Positions 6,803 through 12,862 of a stretch of DNA of 16,513 bases are shown here, piece by piece. The notes beneath the pieces are model-generated. The model was not told where the DNA came from. It saw only the letters and a program-made list of their open reading frames with translations, and did not search any database. The stretch comes from JAXHUH01 sp034211175 (GTDB lineage Bacteria; Actinomycetota; Acidimicrobiia; Acidimicrobiales; CAIXPF01). The stretch lies in contig JAXHUH010000243.1 of NCBI GenBank assembly GCA_034211175.1, positions 1 to 16,513 on the forward strand, given 5' to 3'. The position numbers and the translations under genes are program-made. Positions within the stretch are counted from its first letter, which is position 1; each line of letters opens with the position of its first letter.

Positions 6803-8301
6803 TCGCCACCCATGTCGTGGGCCGGGCCGGTGAGCTGCGCGAGCACCTGATCGCGCAGGCCGGCCGGGTCCACGTCGAGCGCGGCGAGCACGGCGTCGGT
6901 GACCCGGCTGCGCTCGGCGAGCACGGCCAACAGCAGGTGGGCCGTCGTCGCGGTGTCGTGGCCGAGCACCTCGGCCTCGGTGACCGCGCCCTCGAGCGCC
7001 CGACGTGCCGGCGCGGTGTGGACCATGTCGGGGGTCGGGGCCTCCCGGCCGGCGGCATCGAACGCCCCGACATGGCGGGCGAGGACGTCGCGCCGGGCTC
7101 CGACGGCGTCGAGCACGGCGGCGGCGACGTCACGGTCCGGGTCCTCGTCGAGCAGCGCGAGGAGGAGGTCGACGGTGCCGACGTCGGCGCGTCCCCGTCG
7201 TGCGGCCCCGGCACCCGCCCGGGCCAGGACCGCTCTGGTCGGCGCGCCGAGGGCCGACACGAGCGGCGACCCGCCCGGCAGCGCGGGGGCCGGATCGGCC
7301 GTCGGGATCGGCGGGGCCGGCTCGCCGCCGCCGCTGCGAGCCGAGAGCCGGCCGCGGCACAGGTCCCCGGCGACGCGCACGTCGACGCCCGACGTCTCGA
7401 GCACGACCGCAGCGAGGTGGCCCTCGGTCGCCAGGAGCGCGGCCAGCACGTGCACGGGCTCGGCGCTCTCGTCACCGTGGCGATGTGCGAGGCGCACCGC
7501 GGCCTCCAGCGCCCGTCGGGCCGGGCTCGTGAGTGCGTGGAGCCGGTCCGAGGGCTCGTCGTCCGCGCCCCGCATCCGCGACAGCAGCCGGGCGGCGTCG
7601 GCGGCGGACGAGCCGGTTGCGTCGAGCGCGTGTGCGGTGACGGCGTCCTTCTCGACCAGCGCGAGCAGGAGGTGCTCGGTCCCCGGGGTCCGGTTGTGCG
7701 CCCGGGCCAGGTCCCGGGCGAGCCCGGCGACGTCGACCGCGTGCTCGTCGTAGCGGCCCAGGTACCACTCGGTTCGCGACGCCCGTTCGCGGGCCCGGTC
7801 GTCGCGGTGGGCGCGATCGGGGAGCGGTCGTTGCGCGGGGAGGTCGGCGAGCCCGGTGGCGGTCCGGCGCGCCTCGTCGAGGTCGACGCCGAGGTCCGCC
7901 AACGTGGCCGTGGCGGCGTGGTCCTGTCCGGCGAGGAGGGTGAGCAGGAGGTCGCCGACCCCGGCCCGGTCGTCCCCGCGCGCTCGTGCGTGGGCGACGG
8001 CCTCCTCGACGACCCGACGGGCGGGATCGGTGTAGCCGGGCACGGCGTGATGCCCGGCGAACGGCTCGTCGGCGGGATTCGGCGTGGCCGCCGTGTCGAG
8101 CCGGCGCCAGACCGCGTGATGGGACGCGACGGGGGCGAGCACCGCCGAGCCCAGGCCGTCGGCGTCGAGGAGCAGCGCCAGGAGAAGGTGCTCCGTGCCG
8201 ACCCGGTCGGCGCCCCGCAGCCGCATCTGCCCGACGGCGTCGGCGGTCGTCCGCTGCGCCGATGGGTCCAGGTGGTCGAACGGGGACATGGCCTCGCTCA
8301 T
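6775..8301 (-). CDS. Triple Clp N-terminal-domain protein lacking an AAA+ module
   Basis: 508-aa cytoplasmic protein built from six Clp-N repeats, i.e. three double-repeat Clp_N domains of about 140 residues each (about 10-150, 185-315, 345-490). Each repeat shows a helix ending near Gly, then an [HD]LLLALL-type helix: HLLLALLL (38-45), DLLLTLL (117-123), HLLLALV (210-216), VHVLAALL (283-290), DLLLALL (378-384), HLLLAVL (455-461), followed by a short helix. The GTEH motif typical of ClpC/ClpB N-domains survives in repeats 1 and 3 (E37, E209) and is lost elsewhere. There is no Walker A or B and no linker M-domain. In Clp ATPases this domain takes up substrates and adaptors, so an adaptor, decoy or protein-sequestering role is possible. 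No Clp gene is nearby. ATG at 8301 is used; ATG at 8289 (Met5) is an alternative. Confidence 0.85.
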   Translation of the reverse strand: MSEAMSPFDHLDPSAQRTTADAVGQMRLRGADRVGTEHLLLALLLDADGLGSAVLAPVASHHAVWRRLDTAATPNPADEPFAGHHAVPGYTDPARRVVEEAVAHARARGDDRAGVGDLLLTLLAGQDHAATATLADLGVDLDEARRTATGLADLPAQRPLPDRAHRDDRARERASRTEWYLGRYDEHAVDVAGLARDLARAHNRTPGTEHLLLALVEKDAVTAHALDATGSSAADAARLLSRMRGADDEPSDRLHALTSPARRALEAAVRLAHRHGDESAEPVHVLAALLATEGHLAAVVLETSGVDVRVAGDLCRGRLSARSGGGEPAPPIPTADPAPALPGGSPLVSALGAPTRAVLARAGAGAARRGRADVGTVDLLLALLDEDPDRDVAAAVLDAVGARRDVLARHVGAFDAAGREAPTPDMVHTAPARRALEGAVTEAEVLGHDTATTAHLLLAVLAERSRVTDAVLAALDVDPAGLRDQVLAQLTGPAHDMGGDDQGRGAGT

Positions 8302-8370
8302 GATGGTCGTCGTCCCCCGCAGGGTTGGGCGCAGCTCACGTCACCCAGTCTGACGGGCCGGAGTCGTCAT

Positions 8371-8416
8371 GTTCGACGAGGCTTCGCCGCAGGTCGGAGC
8401 TGTTCTGATGTCGAAC
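8371..8416. promoter_or_regulatory. Inverted repeat in the Clp-N / GH16 divergent spacer
   Basis: GTTCGAC (8371-8377) and GTCGAAC (8410-8416) form a 7-bp inverted repeat with a 32-base spacer, between two divergently transcribed genes. This layout suits a regulator bound at two half-sites, but 7-bp repeats arise often by chance. Confidence 0.25.
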
Positions 8417-8433
8417 GTCATCGGATCGTAAGG

Positions 8434-8458
8434 TGTCGGCACCCGACATCGTTACCGT
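8434..8458 (+). promoter_or_regulatory. Candidate promoter/operator of the GH16 gene
   Basis: TACCGT (8453-8458) fits a TANNNT -10 box and would give a leader of about 67 bases. Immediately upstream, TGTCGG (8434-8439) and CCGACA (8443-8448) form a perfect inverted repeat with a 3-base centre. That falls in the -35/-10 spacer, where a repressor would block the promoter. No convincing -35 is seen. Confidence 0.35.
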
Positions 8459-8531
8459 GTGGCGGGCGGGCACGTGGTCGGGAGCCGCCTACGGGCGTGT
8501 GGCCCCCGACCCTCGTCGGAGGGAACCCCAC

Positions 8532-9602
8532 ATGCACCTGTCCCGCCCCCGAGCCGTGGCTGCTGTCGGTGTGGCCGCCGTCTGCGTCGCCGGCCTGACC
8601 GCCGCGGCCGCCACCGCCGACGCCGAGACCGCGTCCTCGAGTGTCACGGCGTCGCTCGCCGCGCTGTCGGACCCGTCGAGCGCCGAGGCCCCGGTCGCCG
8701 CCGCCTCGACCCTGACGTGGTCGGACGAGTTCGACGGCGCCGCCGGCACCCCGCCGGACCCCGCCAAGTGGGGCTACGACCTCGGCGGCGAGGGCTGGGG
8801 CAACGCCGAGCTGCAGTCCTACACCGACAGCACCGACAACGCGGCCCACGACGGCGACGGCCACCTGGTCATCACCGCCCGTGAGGCCGAGGCCGGCCTC
8901 GACTGCTGGTACGGCCCGTGTGAGTACACCTCGGCCCGCCTCCTCACCAAGGGCACGTTCACCCAGGCCTACGGTCGGTTCGAGGCCCGGTTGAAGATCC
9001 CGGCCGGCCAGGGGATCTGGCCCGCGTTCTGGATGCTGGGCGACGACATCGATGCGGTGGGATGGCCGGCCAGCGGCGAGATCGACATCATGGAGAACAT
9101 CGGCCGGGAGCCGGGCATGGTCCACGGCACGCTCCACGGACCGGGCTACTCCGGCGGTGGCGGTGTCGGCGCGGCCTACCTCCACCCCGACGGCGGTGCG
9201 TTCGCCGACGACTTCCACACCTACGCGGTCGACTGGTCGCCCACCGAGATCACCTGGTCGGTCGACGGGGTCGAGTACTCGACCAAGACGCCGGCCGACG
9301 TCAGCGGTGACTGGGTGTACGACCACCCGTTCTTCCTGATCATGAACGTGGCCGTCGGTGGCACCTGGCCCGGCTCGCCCGACGCGTCGACCGTCTTCCC
9401 CCAGGAGATGGTGATCGACCACGTGCGGGTCTATGCGGAGCCCGGGACCCCGACCGACGAGCCGACCACCCCGGAGACCACGGTCCCCGAGACGACCGTT
9501 CCGGAGACGCCGACCACGGTCGCCGACCCTGACACCCCCACCCCGACGACCGGGATGCCCGACGGCACCGCCGACCCCGACGCCTGCCCGCCGAAGGACT
9601 GA
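8532..9602 (+). CDS. Secreted GH16 endo-beta-1,3(4)-glucanase (laminarinase-like)
   Basis: Glycoside hydrolase family 16 enzyme of 356 aa, expected to cleave beta-1,3- or mixed beta-1,3/1,4-glucans outside the cell with retention. The ATG at 8532 follows GGAGGG (8518-8523) by 8 bases. A Sec signal peptide (about 1-31) has basic N-end MHLSRPR, an Ala-rich core, and a likely cut after ADA. The jelly-roll catalytic domain spans about 60-303: EFDGAAG, then WPAFWML (163-169), and the signature GEIDIMEN with nucleophile E183, D185 and acid/base E188. A Cys pair at 125 and 130 could form a disulfide. A Thr/Pro/Glu-rich tail (about 304-356, with ETTVPETTVPE) ends without any carbohydrate-binding module, sortase motif or anchor. 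It could be a linker or wall-spanning stalk. Exact glucan specificity is not resolved. Confidence 0.93.
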   Translation: MHLSRPRAVAAVGVAAVCVAGLTAAAATADAETASSSVTASLAALSDPSSAEAPVAAASTLTWSDEFDGAAGTPPDPAKWGYDLGGEGWGNAELQSYTDSTDNAAHDGDGHLVITAREAEAGLDCWYGPCEYTSARLLTKGTFTQAYGRFEARLKIPAGQGIWPAFWMLGDDIDAVGWPASGEIDIMENIGREPGMVHGTLHGPGYSGGGGVGAAYLHPDGGAFADDFHTYAVDWSPTEITWSVDGVEYSTKTPADVSGDWVYDHPFFLIMNVAVGGTWPGSPDASTVFPQEMVIDHVRVYAEPGTPTDEPTTPETTVPETTVPETPTTVADPDTPTPTTGMPDGTADPDACPPKD

Positions 9603-9623
9603 CGGCCCCGTCTCCCCGACGAG

Positions 9624-9679
9624 CCCGATCCTGCGTGCACCGTCGACCGCCGGTTGTCGTTCGTGCATGCAGGATCGGG
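9624..9679. terminator. 17-bp hairpin between convergent GH16 and PQQ-dehydrogenase genes
   Basis: Arms CCCGATCCTGC (9624-9634) and GCAGGATCGGG (9669-9679) are perfect, and pairing continues inward through 9635-9640 with 9663-9668 with one G-U. The result is a 17-bp stem with a 22-base loop. It starts 22 bases after the GH16 stop and ends 9 bases before the stop of the opposite gene, so it probably terminates both transcripts. No T tract on either side. Confidence 0.7.
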
Positions 9680-9687
9680 TTGCCCGG

Positions 9688-10896
9688 TCAGGGTGCAGCC
9701 AGCTCGACGCTGAGGATGCGGTCGTCGCCCTCGCTCGGTTGGCCTCGGCCGTCGGTGTTGTTGGTGACGAACCAGAGCGTGCCGTCCGGTCCGCCGAGGA
9801 CGGTCCGCAGGCGCCCGTACTCGCCAGCGAAGTGCTCCTCGGCGCTGGACGGGTCGGCGGTGGGGATGGAGCGGAGCACCTCGCCGCGGAGGTTGGCGAT
9901 GAAGATCGTCTCGCCGACGACGGCGAGGCCGCTGGGGCTGGCCTCGGACGTGGTCCACTGCTGCACGGGGTTGACGAGCTCGTCGGACTCCTCCCCTATG
10001 CCCTCGACGATGGGCCAGCCGTAGTTGCGGCCGGCCTCGATGACGTTGAGCTCGTCCCAGGTGTTGTCGCCGAACTCGGACGCGTACATCGTGCCGTCCG
10101 AGCCCCAGTCCAGGCCCTGGACGTTGCGATGGCCGTAGCTGTAGACGAACGACCCCGCGAACGGGTTGTCGTCGGGGACCTCGCCGTCCGGGGTCATCCG
10201 TAGGATCTTTCCGGCGAGCGAGTCGAGGTCCTGTGCCGCGTCGGCCGTGCCCGCATCGCCGACGCTGGCGTAGAGCATCCCGTCGGGGCCGAGCGCGATC
10301 CGGCCGCCGTTGTGGAACACGTTGGCCGGCAGGCCGTCGATGATCGTCGTGCTCTCGCCGAGGCCGAGCCCACCCGCCTCGCCGGTCAGCTCGTACCGCT
10401 CGATGCGGTTGCCGTCCCCGGCGGTCGAGTAGACGAACAGCCCGCCGTCATCGCCGACCGCGAGGCCGAGCAGGCCGCCCTCGCCCCGGGCCGAGACGCC
10501 GTCGACGGTGCCGACCGGGCGGGTGGTGCCGTCGTCGAGGAGCTCGAGCACGTCGGCCGAGTCCCGCTCGCTGATCAGCACGGCGTCGCCGGCGACCGCC
10601 ACCGACCACGGCGCGTCCAGCCCGGTCACCACGTCCGACGGCGTCCCCGTCGGTACGACCGCTCCCTGCCCGGACGCGGTCGTCGACGTGGGGTCGCCCG
10701 GCGCGGTGGTGTCGGACGACGGCGTGGTCGACGACGACACCGACGAATCGGGAGGCGCCGTCGAGGACGACGATCCGCCGTCCGCGTCGGCGGCGGTCGT
10801 CGGCGCGGAGGTCGTGCCGTCGTCGCCGCCGCACGCAACGGCGAGCGCGGCTACGGCGGCGATCGCGGCGAGCCGGGTTGCTCGGGGCGAGAACAT
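9688..10896 (-). CDS. PQQ-type soluble sugar (aldose) dehydrogenase lipoprotein
   Basis: Six-bladed beta-propeller of the glucose/sorbosone dehydrogenase family (402 aa), expected to oxidise aldose sugars outside the membrane using PQQ. The N-terminus is a lipoprotein signal, basic then hydrophobic, with LAVAC giving lipidated Cys22. A Ser/Thr/Pro/Asp-rich linker (about 23-80) tethers the propeller (about 85-400). Family motifs appear in order: GLDAPWSVAV, GEGGLLGLAV (138-147), HNGGRIALGPDG (195-206, His195 being the likely catalytic base), GHRNVQGLDW (255-264), DELNVIEAGRNYGWP (281-295), and the terminal GPDGTLWFVTNNTDGRG. An SD-like GAGGAA lies about 11 bases upstream of the ATG. No PQQ synthesis genes are in the window, so the cofactor must come from elsewhere. 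Convergence with the GH16 gene suggests sugar release followed by oxidation, but they are separate transcripts. Confidence 0.92.
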   Translation of the reverse strand: MFSPRATRLAAIAAVAALAVACGGDDGTTSAPTTAADADGGSSSSTAPPDSSVSSSTTPSSDTTAPGDPTSTTASGQGAVVPTGTPSDVVTGLDAPWSVAVAGDAVLISERDSADVLELLDDGTTRPVGTVDGVSARGEGGLLGLAVGDDGGLFVYSTAGDGNRIERYELTGEAGGLGLGESTTIIDGLPANVFHNGGRIALGPDGMLYASVGDAGTADAAQDLDSLAGKILRMTPDGEVPDDNPFAGSFVYSYGHRNVQGLDWGSDGTMYASEFGDNTWDELNVIEAGRNYGWPIVEGIGEESDELVNPVQQWTTSEASPSGLAVVGETIFIANLRGEVLRSIPTADPSSAEEHFAGEYGRLRTVLGGPDGTLWFVTNNTDGRGQPSEGDDRILSVELAAP

Positions 10897-10938
10897 CGGG
10901 ATGGTGGTTCCTCTGTCCGATGGGGGTCGTTGCAGCCG

Positions 10939-10944
10939 ACGCTA
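10939..10944 (-). promoter_or_regulatory. Candidate -10 box for the sugar dehydrogenase
   Basis: Minus-strand TAGCGT (10944 to 10939) followed by CGG fits TANNNT and would start transcription near 10932, about 36 bases before the ATG. The same TAGCGTCGG string precedes the membrane-protein gene at 16283. No clear -35 at 17 bases. Confidence 0.35.
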
Positions 10945-10981
10945 GGTGCCGGACGTTCCCTATCTCCGAGGGCTCCCGGCG

Positions 10982-11007
10982 CCCACCCCGCCCGCCCCGC
11001 CGCCCCC
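10982..11007 (-). other. Predicted G-quadruplex motif
   Basis: Read on the minus strand from 11007 to 10982 there are five G runs of 5, 4, 3, 4 and 3, with loops CGGC, C, C and T. This is a canonical intramolecular quadruplex pattern with very short loops, on the coding strand of the sugar dehydrogenase and about 40 bases upstream of its candidate -10 box. Formation in the cell is not shown. Confidence 0.55.
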
Positions 11008-11012
11008 GAACC

Positions 11013-11077
11013 CGTTCTGGTCTACCGCGGCCGCGCTGCGACCTGGTCGTTCGCGGGGTGCGATGTCGACCAGAACG
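11013..11077 (-). terminator. 10-bp inverted repeat downstream of the ACT-domain gene
   Basis: CGTTCTGGTC (11013-11022) and GACCAGAACG (11068-11077) are exact reverse complements around a 45-base GC-rich loop that holds a smaller TCGC/GCGA hairpin. It lies about 60 bases beyond the ACT-gene stop on the minus strand and upstream of the sugar dehydrogenase promoter. It could stop read-through or act as a paired regulator site. Confidence 0.35.
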
Positions 11078-11138
11078 AGATGGGGCGCGGGTCGGGCCAG
11101 CGGTGGTGAGGTGAAGCGGTGGTCGGGTGACGCTGCGG

Positions 11139-11642
11139 TCAGATGAAGACGACGACGCCGAGGAGGGCGGTGGCGCCGCAGGCGCGGGCGTCGGTGAGGA
11201 CCCGCTCGACCGAGCGGAGGGACCCCTCGATCAGCATCGGGCGGTGGCTGCCGCCGTCGCCGGCCCACGTGACCCCGGCCGACGCCGGCGGCTCGTAGAC
11301 GGTCGGGCCGTCGGTGCGCACGACGCCGGTGGCCCGCACCGACGCGTCCTCGGCCGGGCGGACCTCGACGTCGCGCACGAGCTCGAGCCGGTCGACCGTG
11401 CGGCCGAGCTGGCGGGCCCGGCGCTCGGTCGCCGAGAACAGCACGACGATGTTGCCGGTACCGGCTTCGCCGTCGGCGCCGCGATCGACGGTGGCCACGG
11501 TGGCGTCGAAGTTCACGCCGCGGGAGGAGAACGCGGCCGCGATCGTGGTCAGCGCCCCGGGCCGGTTCTCCGCGTGTGCGGCGAGGACCCAGCGGCGCTC
11601 GTCGCTCGAGGTCGACGCGGCGTCGGTCACCGCAGCGCTCAT
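11139..11642 (-). CDS. ACT-domain protein, IlvH-like N-domain
   Basis: 167-aa cytoplasmic protein, probably a small-molecule-binding regulatory subunit. Residues 18-95 form an ACT domain of the acetolactate-synthase-small-subunit type: WVLAAHAENRPGALTTIAAAF, SRGVNFDAT, GNIVVLFSATERRARQLGRTVDRLELVRDVEV, with the NRPG ligand-loop motif at 26-29. The second half (about 96-167) lacks a clear IlvH C-domain and contains a Gly/Pro-rich stretch (110-135) before a helix and the hydrophobic end TALLGVVVFI. No IlvB is in the window, so it is not simply an IlvH. The ATG (11642-11640) overlaps the stop of the upstream dehydrogenase as ATGA, so the two are coupled and may form a regulated complex (inference). 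An extended frame further upstream is only the shadow of that dehydrogenase. Confidence 0.8.
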   Translation of the reverse strand: MSAAVTDAASTSSDERRWVLAAHAENRPGALTTIAAAFSSRGVNFDATVATVDRGADGEAGTGNIVVLFSATERRARQLGRTVDRLELVRDVEVRPAEDASVRATGVVRTDGPTVYEPPASAGVTWAGDGGSHRPMLIEGSLRSVERVLTDARACGATALLGVVVFI

Positions 11643-12715
11643 GCCGCGGCCCGGTGGTCGGCCCGGGCCGACGCGATCCGCCCGGCGACCGTGGCCGCCG
11701 CCGCGTCGAAGCACGCCAGCTCGTCGTCGTCCATCTCCGGGTCGATCACCCGGGTCCAGCCCGACGGGCCGATCACGACGGGGACGCCCATCACCGTGTC
11801 GCACCCGGCGAGCTCGCCGTCGAGCAGGACCTGGCCGGCGACGACGATGTCGCGCCCGTCGAGGATCGTGTCGAGCAGGTCGACGGTGGCGTTGGCCGTG
11901 CCCGCCGCCGTCTTCGCCCCCGACAGGTGGGTGGCGAACGGTCGCAGCGACGCCCGCAGGTCGGGTGGCAGGCGGTCGACCTGGCGGAACGCGTCGGCGA
12001 CCCGCCCGCTGGTCAGCAGCTCCATGACCGCGCCTTGCTCGGCTCGGCGCCGTTCGTCGTAGTCGGCCGCCGTGCCGCCGGCCCGGAGCCGCTCGACGTG
12101 GTCGGCCCGCTCGCCGGGGTCGAGCCCGTGGATCCGCACCGTCGACCACAGCGGCACCATCGCCTCGCCGTGCTCGCCGACGACGAAGCCGGAGACCCGC
12201 TGGCGGCGGATCCCGAGCGACGAGGCGATCTCCCGGCGGAACCGCAGCGTGTCGAGCCACGCGCCCATGCCGATCACGCGATGGCGGTCGAGCCGCTCCG
12301 CGAACGTGGCCACCCCCAGCTCGACGGGGTTGGACACCACGACGACGACCTCGTGGCCGCTGCCCCAGCGCTCGATCGCCGCCGCGTAGCCGTCGAACAC
12401 CGCCAGGTTCTGGGCGGCCAGCGCCGCCCGGTCGACCGGCTGGCCCGGCTTCGCGGCCACCGTCCCGCCGGCGCAGACGACGATCACGTCGGCCACGACC
12501 TCCTCGGGCCGCAGGGCCACGTCGAGCGCCGGCGCCACCTCGTCGTAGGCATCGATCAGGTCGGCCCGCATGCCCCAGGCCGCGTCGGCCGAGCGCCCGC
12601 CCTCGCGGCCGACCAGCTGGAGCCGCGACGTCGTGGGCAGCACCTGCTGCTCGATGAGCTGGGTGGCGAGCTGGCGGCCGACGTCGCCCGTCGCGCCGAG
12701 GATCGCAACGTCCAT
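11639..12715 (-). CDS. Lactate/malate dehydrogenase-family oxidoreductase, divergent active site
   Basis: NAD(P)-dependent 2-hydroxyacid dehydrogenase-like protein of 358 aa; cytoplasmic. It has the Rossmann motif GATGDVG (7-13), VVCAGG, the loop AAKPGQPVDR, VSNPVEL, LDTLRFR with Asp155 and Arg158, and GEHGEAMVPLWS with catalytic His182, so the His/Asp pair and the carboxylate Arg are present. Two departures matter. MDH has RKPGMxR in the mobile loop, but here the first Arg is Ala and the loop is two residues longer. The end of beta-2 reads LVGREG without the acidic residue that selects NAD, which suggests NADP or another cofactor preference. The substrate is therefore unassigned. ATG at 12715 is preferred over the adjacent GTG (12718) because a TANNNT box sits at leaderless spacing and no SD is present. 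Length is slightly above the usual 310-330 aa. Confidence 0.85.
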   Translation of the reverse strand: MDVAILGATGDVGRQLATQLIEQQVLPTTSRLQLVGREGGRSADAAWGMRADLIDAYDEVAPALDVALRPEEVVADVIVVCAGGTVAAKPGQPVDRAALAAQNLAVFDGYAAAIERWGSGHEVVVVVSNPVELGVATFAERLDRHRVIGMGAWLDTLRFRREIASSLGIRRQRVSGFVVGEHGEAMVPLWSTVRIHGLDPGERADHVERLRAGGTAADYDERRRAEQGAVMELLTSGRVADAFRQVDRLPPDLRASLRPFATHLSGAKTAAGTANATVDLLDTILDGRDIVVAGQVLLDGELAGCDTVMGVPVVIGPSGWTRVIDPEMDDDELACFDAAAATVAGRIASARADHRAAA

Positions 12716-12721
12716 CACCCA

Positions 12722-12727
12722 ACGGTA
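12722..12727 (-). promoter_or_regulatory. Candidate leaderless -10 box for the dehydrogenase/ACT unit
   Basis: Minus-strand TACCGT (12727 to 12722) is followed by six bases and then ATG at 12715. In actinobacteria this spacing puts the transcription start on the A of the start codon. No SD is visible, which agrees. Confidence 0.4.
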
Positions 12728-12801
12728 GGCGTGCGCGGACCGGCCCTCGGCGACGGGCGCGTGAACTCTCGAGCCCGGGGCGGCGCGGGTCGTTCGCTGT
12801 C

Positions 12802-12833
12802 TTGACCACTGACCAAACCAGTGGTTTAGTCAA
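12802..12833 (+). promoter_or_regulatory. Palindromic TetR operator over a sigma-70-like promoter
   Basis: Left arm TGACCAAACCA (12810-12820) and right arm TGGTTTAGTCA (12822-12832) are reverse complements with one mismatched pair around a single central base: a 23-bp near-perfect palindrome. TTGACC (12802-12807) and TTTAGT (12825-12830) lie 17 bases apart and can serve as -35 and -10, so a bound repressor would block transcription. The length, near-perfect symmetry and site just before a tetR-type gene are typical of TetR autoregulation. The dehydrogenase promoter is about 85 bases away on the other strand and could also be affected. Confidence 0.75.
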
Positions 12834-12862
12834 TGACCAAGAGACGCGAGCCGGGAGCATCG

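Noticed and set aside
8413..8437. ECF-sigma-like promoter (GAAC then GTC) before the GH16 gene
   Set aside because: The spacing between the two elements (18 bases) and the weak context do not fit well enough. The TANNNT box at 8453 is simpler.
6817..8598. 593-codon plus-strand frame opposite the Clp-N gene
   Set aside because: It is Gly/Arg/Val-rich without family features, and the minus frame carries the periodic Clp-N repeats.
11643..12860. Upstream extension of the ACT-domain reading frame
   Set aside because: The extension is Arg/Gly/Ala-rich and lies over the LDH/MDH-like gene in another frame. The ATG at 11642 with ATGA overlap is the natural start.
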